From: CAWEWH01 sp963812775
GTDB lineage: Bacteria; Pseudomonadota; Alphaproteobacteria; Rhizobiales; Beijerinckiaceae
DNA: 64,000 nucleotides
Assembly: GCA_963812775.1 (NCBI GenBank)
Contig: CAWEWH010000003.1
Location: 62,001-126,000, forward strand
Reading direction: 5' to 3'
Position numbers and translations under genes: made by a program. The notes beneath the pieces were generated by a model, which searched no databases, was not told the DNA's origin, and worked only from the letters and a program-made list of their open reading frames with translations. Shown here one piece after another: positions 57,071 through 64,000 of this stretch (its first letter is position 1; the number at the start of each line of letters is the position of its first letter).

Positions 57071-57173
57071 GCCCAGATCGGATTTTGGCCCAACGCACGA
57101 AGTATCTGCCGTCTCCCTCAAAAGAAGCGGCGCCGCGAGGCAGCTGATGTGTCGCTGGCGTCGTCGTGCGCCG

Positions 57174-57794
57174 TCAATCGACCGGCACCGTTTCCAACAT
57201 TCTCGCCAGTTCGTCCGCCGCCCTCTCGATTGGTGCGCCACTTCGCTCGACGCGCGCCTGGATAAGCGCGCCTTGCAGCGTCGACACGCACACGATGGCC
57301 AGGCGCTCGGCGCGAACAGCCGAGAAGCCATCTGCGGCCAGCTTATCTGCCAGGATCTTGATCCGAGCGGCATAGGCGTTCCGACCAGCCTGCGCCACAT
57401 CGCGATCTCTCGGCGCCAGCTCCAGCAGAACCGTGGTGATCGGACAACCGTCGCGAAACCGCGAGGTCCTCATCCATCCGGATAGAAGCCGCGCGTGAGC
57501 TCGGATCAGGTCCGCAGTCGACCCGGTCTCGCTCGCCAATTGCCTGACGGTCGCAGCCACACGCCGGCCCGCTTCCTCGACCGCCGCGGCGGCAATCGAC
57601 GCCTTTCCCATCGGGAAGTAGTGGTACAGCGACCCCTTCGGCGCGCTGCTGGCGTCGACGATGTCGTTTAGCCCTGTGCCCGCATAGCCTTGACGCCGAA
57701 ACAAGGTCACGGCGGCATTCACGATCGGTTGCCTGTGTTTCGGGACCGCGGGCATCGGCATGCTCCCAACTCGTGTAACCAATCGGAACGACAT
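57174..57794 (-). CDS. TetR/AcrR-family transcriptional regulator
   Basis: 206 residues (an alternative ATG at 57761 gives 195). The N-terminal HTH is AAVTLFRRQGYAGTGLNDIV DASSAPKGSLYHYFP, with the canonical G-S-L-Y-H-Y-F. The C-terminal domain matches the LmrA/YxaF-like group (CPITTVLLELAPRDRDVAQA). It is divergent from the crotonase gene (57868) with 73 bp between, so it probably controls that gene. I saw no clear palindromic operator in the gap. Confidence 0.92.
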   Translation of the reverse strand: MSFRLVTRVGSMPMPAVPKHRQPIVNAAVTLFRRQGYAGTGLNDIVDASSAPKGSLYHYFPMGKASIAAAAVEEAGRRVAATVRQLASETGSTADLIRAHARLLSGWMRTSRFRDGCPITTVLLELAPRDRDVAQAGRNAYAARIKILADKLAADGFSAVRAERLAIVCVSTLQGALIQARVERSGAPIERAADELARMLETVPVD

Positions 57795-57867
57795 AAGTCG
57801 GAATTATATTGAGTGGTCTACATCAGGCAGTCAAATCCATGGGCTCGGTCCAATGAAGGAGAGCCAG

Positions 57868-58662
57868 ATGCCGGAACGTGTCACCTATCGCTGCGAGGCA
57901 GGCGTCGCCACAATCTCGATGGACGACGGCAAAGTGAATGTGATGTCTACCGCGATGCTGCGCGAGCTTGATGGCGCGTTCGACCGAGCGGAGGACGACC
58001 AGGCAGCCGCCGTCGTGCTGCGTTCCGGGCGAAAGGACATTTTCTCCGCGGGCTTCGATCTCAAGATTTTGGCCGCCAACGATCCTGAGCGGAGCCTGGA
58101 AATGGTAAAGGCGGGGGCCGAACTTGCCATTCGCCTGATGTCGTATCCGCTTCCAACAATTGGCGTCATGGAAGGGCATGCGTTCCCGATGGGCACCTTT
58201 CTGCTGCTGGCCTGCGACGTGCGCATCGCCGGACGGGGAAAGTTCCGGATGGGCCTCAATGAAGTCGCGATCGGTATTTCGCCGCCTGGCTTCGCCATCG
58301 AGCTGGCGCGCGGCCGCCTTCATCCCGCCTGGCTCAGCCGCACGGTCACCCTCGGAGAAATGTACGAGCCCGACGATGCCGCAATCGCCGGTTTCTTGGA
58401 CCGCGTGGTTCCGGCCGATGCCGTCGAAAAAGCTCTTCACGAAGTGATCGCCGCTGTGCGGGGCGTCGACGCGCCTTCACACGCGCTGGCCAAGGAACGA
58501 CTTCGCCGCTCGACCATGGCGGCTATGCGCGCGGCGATCGACAGCGAGCTCACTCTGTCAGCCTACACGGCGAATTCTGCCAAGCGGTCCGCGGTCGTTC
58601 TTCCGGGCCGGCAATCGTCACCCCAATTGACGAGCGAGGGCGTTGGCCGGCTCGCGAATTGA
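57868..58662 (+). CDS. Enoyl-CoA hydratase/isomerase (crotonase) family protein
   Basis: 264 residues from the ATG at 57868, with GAAGGAGA six bases upstream. Crotonase-fold segments are VATISMDDGKVNVMSTAMLR, DIFSAGFDLKIL (oxyanion loop) and MGTFLLLACDVRIAG. The usual catalytic Glu pair region reads FRMGLNEVAIGISPPGFAIE, so only one Glu is evident, and the activity may be isomerase or thioesterase-like. It is divergent from the TetR gene. Pathway unknown. Confidence 0.88.
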   Translation: MPERVTYRCEAGVATISMDDGKVNVMSTAMLRELDGAFDRAEDDQAAAVVLRSGRKDIFSAGFDLKILAANDPERSLEMVKAGAELAIRLMSYPLPTIGVMEGHAFPMGTFLLLACDVRIAGRGKFRMGLNEVAIGISPPGFAIELARGRLHPAWLSRTVTLGEMYEPDDAAIAGFLDRVVPADAVEKALHEVIAAVRGVDAPSHALAKERLRRSTMAAMRAAIDSELTLSAYTANSAKRSAVVLPGRQSSPQLTSEGVGRLAN

Positions 58663-58759
58663 ATAATATGAGGGCGGCGAGGCGGGAGCGGGCCGGATGA
58701 CAATACGTTAATTGGCCGCACGATTGACTTCCCAAGCCGCCGCCCCTAGTGCGGCGGCC

Positions 58760-60405
58760 ATGCGCCGCCCTACGCTCAGTCGCCCGACGCCTAGTCGCCC
58801 GACGCCTAGTCGCCCGACGCCTAGTCGCCCGACGCTCAGTCGCCGCGCGTTTCTCGCCGCGGCGTCTGCCACGCTTGCCGGCGCGGGTGCGCCCCTGGCG
58901 CGGGCCGCCGAGGCACTGCAGCTCGGCGCGCCCCAGAGCTTCTCATTCGGCGCCCTGAAGCAGCGCGCCAGGGACATGGCCAAGCGCCCCTTCGCGCCGC
59001 CGTCCACACCCTCGCCCGAGATTCTCAACGCCATCGACTACGACGAGCACGGCCGCATCCGCTTGAAGCCGGCCTATGCGCTCTTCGCCCAGGGTCCCGG
59101 CCGCTTTCCGGTCACCTTCTTTCATCTCGGCCGCTGGTTTCCGAAGCCCGTGCACGCGCACGTGGTCGAGGGCGGGCAATCGCGCGAGGTCATCTACGAG
59201 TGTACTACTTCGACATGCCGGCCGATTCCCCCGCCCGCAGCCTCAAGGAGAATGTCGGCTTCGCCGGCTTCCGCTTCCAGGAGAGCCGCCTCGACGATCA
59301 GTCGGCGCGCGACTGGACCAAGAACGACTGGGTGGCCTTTCTCGGCGCCTCGTATTTTCGCGCCATCGGCGAGCTCTATCAGTACGGCATCTCGGCGCGC
59401 GGCATCGCCATCGACGTGGCTGTAGCGGGCGTCAGCGAAGAATTTCCGGACTTCACCAATTTCTACTTCGAGACGCCGCGCGGCGACGGCAATGAAGTGA
59501 CAGCCTACGCGCTGCTCGAGGGGCCGAGCATCGTCGGCGCCTATCGTTTCATCATGCACCGCCTGGCGGGCGTCATCATGGACGTCGACGCCGCACTCTA
59601 CCTGCGCCGCGACGTGAGCCGCTTCGGCATCGCGCCGCTCACCTCCATGTTCTGGTATTCCGAGACCGTGAAGCCCACCGCCATTGACTGGCGGCCGGAG
59701 GTTCACGACAGCGACGGTCTCGCCATGTGGTCGGGCACCGGCGAGCGCATCTGGCGGCCCTTGAACAACCCGCAGCGCGTCGTCGCGTCCGCCTTCGTCG
59801 AGCAGAACCCGCGCGGCTTCGGCCTCATGCAGCGCGACCGCAACCAGGACCACTATCACGACGGCGTCCACTACGAGCGCCGCCCGTCGCTGTGGGTCGA
59901 GACCTTCGGGCAGTGGGGCAAGGGCACGGTCGAGCTCATCGAGATCCCCACCGACGACGAGATCCACGACAACGTCGTCGCCATGTGGGTGCCGGCCGAC
60001 AAGGCCGTCGCCGGCAAGAGCTACGAGCTGTCCTACCGCCTGCATTGGCTGGCCGACGAGCCCTATCGCTCGCCGCTGGCGCGTTGCGTGGCGACGCGGC
60101 TCGGCAATGGCGGCGTGCCCGGCCAGAGACGGCCCAAGGGCGTGCGCAAGTTCATGGTCGAGTTTCTCGGCGGTCCGCTCGAGAAGCTGCCCCACGGCGT
60201 GAAGCCGGAAGCCGTTTTGTCCGCCTCGCGCGGCAGCTTCTCGTATGTGTTCACCGAGGCCGTGCCCAACGACGTGCCCGGCCATTGGCGGGCGCAGTTC
60301 GACCTCACGGTCGAGGGCAGCGAGCCGGTCGACATCCGCTGCTTTCTGCGCACCGGCGATGAGGTGCTCAGCGAGACGTGGCTCTATCAATACCACCCGT
60401 TTTGA
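58760..60405 (+). CDS. opgD: Tat-exported glucan biosynthesis protein, OpgD/MdoD family, one frameshift
   Basis: About 548 residues from the ATG at 58760. The leader has five copies of an (S/T)RPT(L/P)-type pentapeptide, then a twin-arginine signal LSRRAFLAAASATLAGAGAP. The MdoG-like beta-sandwich follows: SFSFGALKQRARDMAKRPFA, GRFPVTFFHLGRWFPKPVHA, YYFDMPADSPARSLKENVGF (second frame), FYFETPRGDGNEVTAYALLE and TSMFWYSETVKPTAIDWRPE. The frame changes near 59201 by what looks like one missing base within REVIYE...YYFDMP. The family processes periplasmic beta-glucans. All conserved blocks persist, so an error is likely. Confidence 0.88.
58773..58847 (+). repeat. 15-bp tandem repeat in the Tat leader coding region
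   Basis: Five consecutive 15-bp units at 58773, 58788, 58803, 58818 and 58833. The three middle units are identical (CGCCTAGTCGCCCGA) and the outer two differ by a few bases. The unit is in frame and encodes a Ser-Arg-Pro-Thr-Pro type pentapeptide in the region before the twin-arginine motif. Confidence 0.92.
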
Positions 60406-61070
60406 GGCGCTCACGAGCCCGCGATCGGGATATTGGTGCCGCGTCAGGCGAGCCTGACTTCGGATCAGCAGCTTGTCCCCAGGAAAGGTTGGAGTGCCCA
60501 ACACCCGTCACGTCTGAGAACAATGTCCTGTCGAAGGGAATAATGCTTGACACAGGTTGCCGTAGTGGCTATGTTGGGCGTACCCGGTCCCCGGAAGGGC
60601 GCGCAAGGCCTTGCGAGCCAAGTGTGGGTGACCGCAGAGAGACGGACCCACGGTGACGCGTGGCGATGTCTCGATGGCTCATGCGAGTGGCCGTAACTGG
60701 ACGCGCTCGTCGTGAGTTGGGCGGTGGCTCCAACGCCCGTTCGCAGACGGGAGGCGGGGCGGTCAAAGGCGCTTTACGGATCGACCCGGCCCTCTGCCGG
60801 GAGAAGCGGCACGTCAACGCCGTGGACGGTTGCGGGAGGCAACGCGATCTCGTGAGTGTACCGGCCACAAAACACCGTGCGCGGGAGGTCCGGGCCGACA
60901 AAGCGTTGGCCGGCACCTCTTGAGTGACTGAACGTTCACCGAGCGCTCGCGCCGGCTGGCGCTGAAGGCTCGGACCTCCCGCGTGGGCCCTTCCTGAATT
61001 CGGGCCGCACCGCTCCCATGCTTCGGGTCCTTCGGGATCGCGGAAACGGGAGGGTGTGGCCTCTTCCTTC
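60406..61070. other. Non-coding region with structured, possibly multi-copy sequence
   Basis: No credible gene: frames on both strands are Arg/Pro/Ser-rich artefacts. A long-range stem, GCGGGAGGTCCG (60881-60892) with CGGACCTCCCGC (60973-60984), is perfect over 12 bp. Several shorter complementary segments occur between 60560 and 60900. The base composition is less third-position biased than neighbouring genes. It does not match tRNA, RNase P, tmRNA or SRP RNA as I know them. It may be a dispersed repeat seen in related genomes or a non-coding RNA. Confidence 0.4.
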
Positions 61071-61218
61071 ACCCTCCCCTTGAGGGGGAGGGTCGGCGAG
61101 AACGCGAAGCGTTCGAGACGGGGTGGGGTGATCATCGACATGGATCTCGTTTCTCACCCCACCCCGATCGCGCTTCGCTTCGCTCGCTGCGATCGACCCT
61201 CCCCCTCAAGGGGAGGGT
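61071..61218. repeat. Mosaic intergenic element of nested palindromes, copy B
   Basis: The ends, 61071-61095 and 61194-61218, are perfect 25-bp inverted repeats, each itself a hairpin of the ACCCTCCCCTTGAGGGGGAG type. Inside them GGGGTGGGGTGA and TCACCCCACCCC form another inverted pair. The outer hairpins match those of copy A (42507-42635), so this is a repeated element. It sits directly upstream of the zinc-uptake operon. Confidence 0.85.
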
Positions 61219-61284
61219 GGCGCGCGGGGGCCGCCCGCATCGCCCCGGCCGGGGGCACGGCGGACCCCCAATTCCTGGACAAAA

Positions 61285-61306
61285 TTGTAATATTAGAACA
61301 TAACAA
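61285..61306 (+). promoter_or_regulatory. Probable Zur box upstream of the zinc-uptake operon
   Basis: TTGTAATATTAGAACATAAC continuing AA at 61285-61306 is an imperfect palindrome (16 of 22 positions symmetric), AT-rich within GC-rich DNA, and resembles alphaproteobacterial Zur sites (GTTATGTTATAACATAAC-like). It ends 4 bp before the ATG of the His-rich peptide. Zinc-dependent repression by a Zur protein encoded elsewhere is inferred. Confidence 0.7.
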
Positions 61307-61310
61307 GCCC

Positions 61311-61490
61311 ATGCCGACCCCCGTCAATCACCACGACCATCACGATCATTCCCATCACGAGCACCGCCATCGTGCCGAGGCGCTCGAGCCGACCCTGTCG
61401 CTGCTCAGGCTGTCGGCGGCCCAGCGCCTCATGGGCGTCGCCGTGCTGCTCGCCGCGCTCTGGGTGATCGTCATGGCGGTGATCCGCTGA
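61311..61490 (+). CDS. Small His-rich single-helix membrane peptide of the zinc operon
   Basis: 59 residues from the ATG at 61311, directly after the Zur-like box. The first 22 residues contain nine His (MPTPVNHHDHHDHSHHEHRH), followed by a short linker and one membrane helix (LMGVAVLLAALWVIVMAVIR) ending at the C-terminus. It ends 7 bp before znuC. By position and composition it may bind zinc at the membrane or hand it to the transporter or to the GTPase downstream. No family is recognised. The open frame extends upstream to 61056 but that part is the repeat element. Confidence 0.75.
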   Translation: MPTPVNHHDHHDHSHHEHRHRAEALEPTLSLLRLSAAQRLMGVAVLLAALWVIVMAVIR

Positions 61491-61497
61491 GGCGAGC

Positions 61498-62232
61498 ATG
61501 AAGGCGATCCGCTTCGACGATCTCACCCTCGGCTACGACCGGCACCCGGCGGTGCATCATCTCGACGGCGAGCTGCCGGGAGGTTCGCTCACCGCCGTCG
61601 TCGGTCCCAACGGCGCCGGCAAGTCGACGCTGCTCAAGGGCATCGCCGGCGCGCTGACGCCGCTCTCTGGCCGCATCGTCATCCCCACGGACGCCAGGCG
61701 GCGCATCGCCTATTTGCCGCAGGCCATGGATATCGACCGCTCGTTCCCGATCTCGGTCTACGACCTCATCGCCATGGGCCTGTGGAGCGCCTCGGGCCTG
61801 TTCGGCGGCATCGGCCGCAAGGAGCGCGAGCGCGTCGCCGCCGCCGTCGCGGCCGTGGGCCTCACCGGTTTCGAGCGCCGGCCCATCGGCACCCTGTCGG
61901 GCGGCCAGATGCAGCGGGCCCTGTTCGCGCGCGTCCTGCTGCAGGACGCCGCCATCATCCTGCTCGATGAGCCCTTCACGGCCATCGACGCCAAGACGAC
62001 GAGCGACCTCCTCGACGTGGTGCGCCGCTGGCACAGCGAGCAGCGCACCGTCGTCGCCGTCCTGCACGATCTCGAGGTCGTGCGCCGCGTCTTTCCGCAG
62101 ACGCTGCTCATCGCCCGCGAGCCGGTCGCCTGGGGCTCGACCCCGAAGGTGCTGACCGCCGAGAACCTGCTCAAGGCGCGCCAGGTCGTCGAGGCCAACG
62201 ATCCGCACGCGCTCGTCTGCGAGCGTGTCTGA
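61498..62232 (+). CDS. znuC: Zinc ABC transporter ATP-binding protein
   Basis: 244 residues. Walker A GPNGAGKSTLLKGIAG, the metal-transporter-type PQAMDIDRSFPISVYDLIAM segment, signature LSGGQMQRALFARVLLQD and Walker B AIILLDEPFTAID, then VVAVLHDLEVVRRVFP (H-loop). The DIDRSFPISVYDL pattern is typical of Zn/Mn-importing ATPases. It overlaps the permease gene by 8 nt. The operon position after the Zur-like box supports zinc as substrate. The binding protein ZnuA is not in the window. Confidence 0.92.
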   Translation: MKAIRFDDLTLGYDRHPAVHHLDGELPGGSLTAVVGPNGAGKSTLLKGIAGALTPLSGRIVIPTDARRRIAYLPQAMDIDRSFPISVYDLIAMGLWSASGLFGGIGRKERERVAAAVAAVGLTGFERRPIGTLSGGQMQRALFARVLLQDAAIILLDEPFTAIDAKTTSDLLDVVRRWHSEQRTVVAVLHDLEVVRRVFPQTLLIAREPVAWGSTPKVLTAENLLKARQVVEANDPHALVCERV

Positions 62233-63103
62233 CGTGCTCTACGACGCGCTCTTCGCCCCCTTTGTCGAGTTCGAGTTCATGCGCCGCGCCTTGATCGGCG
62301 CCATCGCGCTCGCCATTTCCGGCGCGCCGGTCGGCGTCTTCCTCATGCTGCGGCGCATGTCGCTCACCGGCGACGCCATGGCGCACGCCATCCTGCCGGG
62401 TGCCGCCGTCGCCTACCTCGTCTACGGCTTTTCCGTGCTGCACATGACGGCAGGCGGCCTGCTCGTCGGCTTCGCGGTGGCGGCGCTGTCGGGCGTGGTG
62501 GCGCGCTTCACCGTGCTCAAGGAGGACGCCTCGATGGCGGCCTTCTACCTGATCTCGCTGGCGCTGGGCGTCACCATCGTGTCGCTCGGCCGCTCCAACG
62601 TCGATCTCGTGCGCGTCCTCTTCGGCAATGTGCTCGGCATCGATGACGCGACGCTGTTGCTGCTTGCCACCTTCACGTCGATCACCCTTGCGGCGCTCGC
62701 CATCCTCTATCGCCCGCTGGTGCTCGAATGCGTCGATCCGGGCTTTCTGCGCTCCGTCAGCGGCGCCGGCGCCACAGCCCACCTCGCTTTCCTGGCCATT
62801 GTCGTCCTCAACCTCGTGGGCGGTTTCCATGCGCTTGGCACGCTGCTCGCCGTCGGCATGATGATGCTGCCGGCCGCCACCGCGCGGCTCTGGAGCGCCG
62901 ACATCACCATGATGATCGTGGTGGCGGCCATCGCCGGGATGGCCGCGAGCTTCGCCGGGCTCGTTCTTTCCTACCATTTCGAGCTTCCGTCCGGCGCCGC
63001 CATCATCCTGGTGGCGGGCGCCATCTATCTCGCGTCGCTGGCGCTCGGCCGCTCCGGCGGCCTGGTTACGGCGGTGTGGCGCCGCCGGCATCTGGAAGCG
63101 TGA
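62225..63103 (+). CDS. znuB: Zinc ABC transporter permease
   Basis: 292 residues from a GTG at 62225. Eight to nine membrane helices of the ABC-3 family: ALIGAIALAISGAPVGVFLM, LRRMSLTGDAMAHAILPGAA, FYLISLALGVTIVSLGRSNV, LFGNVLGIDDATLLLLATFT, LVGGFHALGTLLAVGMMMLP and YHFELPSGAAIILVAGAIYL. SLTGDAMAHAILPG is the family EAA-like loop region. A His-containing loop, YGFSVLHMTAGG, could contact the metal. 92 bp follow before the GTPase gene. Confidence 0.93.
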   Translation: MSDVLYDALFAPFVEFEFMRRALIGAIALAISGAPVGVFLMLRRMSLTGDAMAHAILPGAAVAYLVYGFSVLHMTAGGLLVGFAVAALSGVVARFTVLKEDASMAAFYLISLALGVTIVSLGRSNVDLVRVLFGNVLGIDDATLLLLATFTSITLAALAILYRPLVLECVDPGFLRSVSGAGATAHLAFLAIVVLNLVGGFHALGTLLAVGMMMLPAATARLWSADITMMIVVAAIAGMAASFAGLVLSYHFELPSGAAIILVAGAIYLASLALGRSGGLVTAVWRRRHLEA

Positions 63104-63195
63104 GCCCCCTCGCAACTGCGGCATGGCGCAGCCATATGGCATTGGCGGTGCCGCGTCCGGTTGCTATGTGAGCCCCCACAGGCGAGAAGACGAGA

Positions 63196-64000
63196 ATGAC
63201 TGAGAAAATCCCCGTCACCGTGCTGACCGGCTATCTCGGGGCCGGTAAAACCACGCTCTTGAACCGCATCCTGACGGAACAGCATGGCAAGCGCTTTGCC
63301 GTCATCGTCAACGAGTTCGGCGAGATCGGCATCGACAACGATCTCGTCGTTGGCGCGGACGAGGAAGTGTTCGAGATGAACAACGGCTGCATCTGCTGCA
63401 CGGTGCGCGGCGATCTCATCCGCATCATCGACGGGCTGATGAAGCGCAAGGGCAAGTTCGACGCCATCGTGGTCGAGACCACGGGCCTCGCCGATCCCGC
63501 CCCGGTGGCCCAGACGTTTTTCGTCGACGAGGACGTCTCGGCCCGCACCAAGCTTGATGCCGTCGTCACCGTCGCCGACGCCAAGTATCTCACCGAGCGG
63601 CTCAAGGACGCGCCGGAGGCCAAGAACCAGATCGCCTTCGCGGACGTGATCGTCCTCAACAAGACCGATCTCGTCGGCGAGGATGAGCTGAAGGACGTCG
63701 AGGCCCGCATCCGCGCCATCAATCCTTATGCCAAGCTGCACAAGACCGAGCGCGCCGCCGTGCCGATCACCGAAATCATCGGGCGCAACGCCTTCGACCT
63801 CGACCGCATCATGACGATCGAGCCGGATTTCCTGGAAGGCGACGATCACCACCACCACGACGAGGAGGTGCAGTCGATCGCGCTCACCGTGCCGGGGCCG
63901 GTGAACCCGGAGGTCTTCATGCCTTGGGTCAACGACCTCGTGCAGCGCGAGGGACCAAAGATCCTGCGCGCCAAGGGCATCCTCGCCTTCAAGAACGAGC
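63196..64000 (+). CDS. COG0523 (CobW/ZigA-type) metallochaperone GTPase, truncated by window end
   Basis: 268 residues are visible. G1 motif GYLGAGKTTLLNRIL, the metal-binding CxCC in NNGCICCTVRGDLIRIIDGL, switch ETTGLADPAPVAQTFF, and G4 NKTD in VIVLNKTDLVGEDELKDVEA. A His-rich insertion, EGDDHHHHDEEV (about residue 215), precedes the C-terminal domain, which starts ALTVPGPVNPEVFMPW. Zinc-repressed members of this family (ZigA, ZagA) deliver zinc to essential proteins under limitation. The position in a Zur-type operon supports that role. Confidence 0.93.
   Translation, partial: MTEKIPVTVLTGYLGAGKTTLLNRILTEQHGKRFAVIVNEFGEIGIDNDLVVGADEEVFEMNNGCICCTVRGDLIRIIDGLMKRKGKFDAIVVETTGLADPAPVAQTFFVDEDVSARTKLDAVVTVADAKYLTERLKDAPEAKNQIAFADVIVLNKTDLVGEDELKDVEARIRAINPYAKLHKTERAAVPITEIIGRNAFDLDRIMTIEPDFLEGDDHHHHDEEVQSIALTVPGPVNPEVFMPWVNDLVQREGPKILRAKGILAFKNE

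Noticed and set aside
58773..58847. Regular 15-bp repeats considered as a CRISPR-like array
   Set aside because: Units are contiguous with no spacers, in frame within a protein-coding leader and too short for CRISPR repeats.
60406..61141. Open frames on both strands between opgD and the zinc operon considered as genes
   Set aside because: Products are Arg/Ser/Pro-rich without helices, strands or motifs, and the minus-strand frame runs through the palindromic repeat.

Overview
The window reads as one chromosomal segment of a GC-rich alphaproteobacterium, most likely Hyphomicrobiales (Rhizobiales) in the Bradyrhizobium / Xanthobacteraceae neighbourhood. The reasons are high GC with GC-biased third positions, protein families that recall that group, and intergenic palindromes of the gcatgatcc...ttttcgg type that are common in it. 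This is read from the sequence alone; no search was run.

Layout. 0-1 kb: tail of a branched-chain/aromatic acid binding protein plus livF. 1-3.1 kb: a secreted Pro/Gln-rich protein and a threonine aldolase. 3.2-4.2 kb: an ArsR regulator with an SRPBCC partner, with two operators at its promoter. 4.2-8.3 kb (minus strand): the most interesting block, a bufferin-type RiPP operon. It has two DUF2282 precursors, a DUF692/MNIO maturase, a DUF2063 partner and a DoxX protein, followed by an NADP oxidoreductase whose ribosome binding site lies inside a near-perfect hairpin. 8.9-15 kb: gltBD. 15-22.4 kb: envelope and polysaccharide genes (DUF459 hydrolase, galE, galU, an outer-membrane barrel with a membrane partner, kpsF). 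22.5-27.6 kb: NfeD/SPFH pair, hemH, a Tat-exported 5'-nucleotidase and ung. 27.6-40.4 kb (minus strand): a fused indolepyruvate ferredoxin oxidoreductase, an acyl-CoA ligase, a complete livGHMKF transporter, a cupin and a PaaK-like ligase. Together they look like an uptake and CoA-activation pathway for aryl or branched organic acids. 40.7-42.4 kb: DUF1007 plus a Ni/Co exporter. 42.7-48.2 kb: TRAP permeases, an amidase-fold protein lacking catalytic residues, a gamma-glutamyltransferase-like hydrolase and a small membrane protein. 48.4-53.6 kb: a sugar-acid cluster (IlvD/Edd dehydratase, PEP-mutase-like lyase, two GNATs, DenD-like dehydrogenase). 53.7-54.5 kb: a second ArsR/SRPBCC module, built like the first. 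54.8-57.1 kb: egtBD for ergothioneine. 57.2-60.4 kb: TetR/crotonase divergent pair and a Tat-exported glucan protein. 60.4-61.2 kb: non-coding, structured and repetitive. 61.3-64 kb: a zinc-uptake operon with a Zur-like box, a His-rich one-helix peptide, znuC, znuB and the start of a COG0523 GTPase.

Sequence quality matters here. Genes from about 33.1 to 34.85 kb (livH, livG and the 3' end of the acyl-CoA ligase) carry roughly fifteen frameshifts, nearly all apparent one-base insertions, yet their motifs are intact across frames. Isolated one-base shifts also occur in seven other places in six further genes. I treat these mainly as sequencing or assembly error and annotate the genes as whole but frameshifted.
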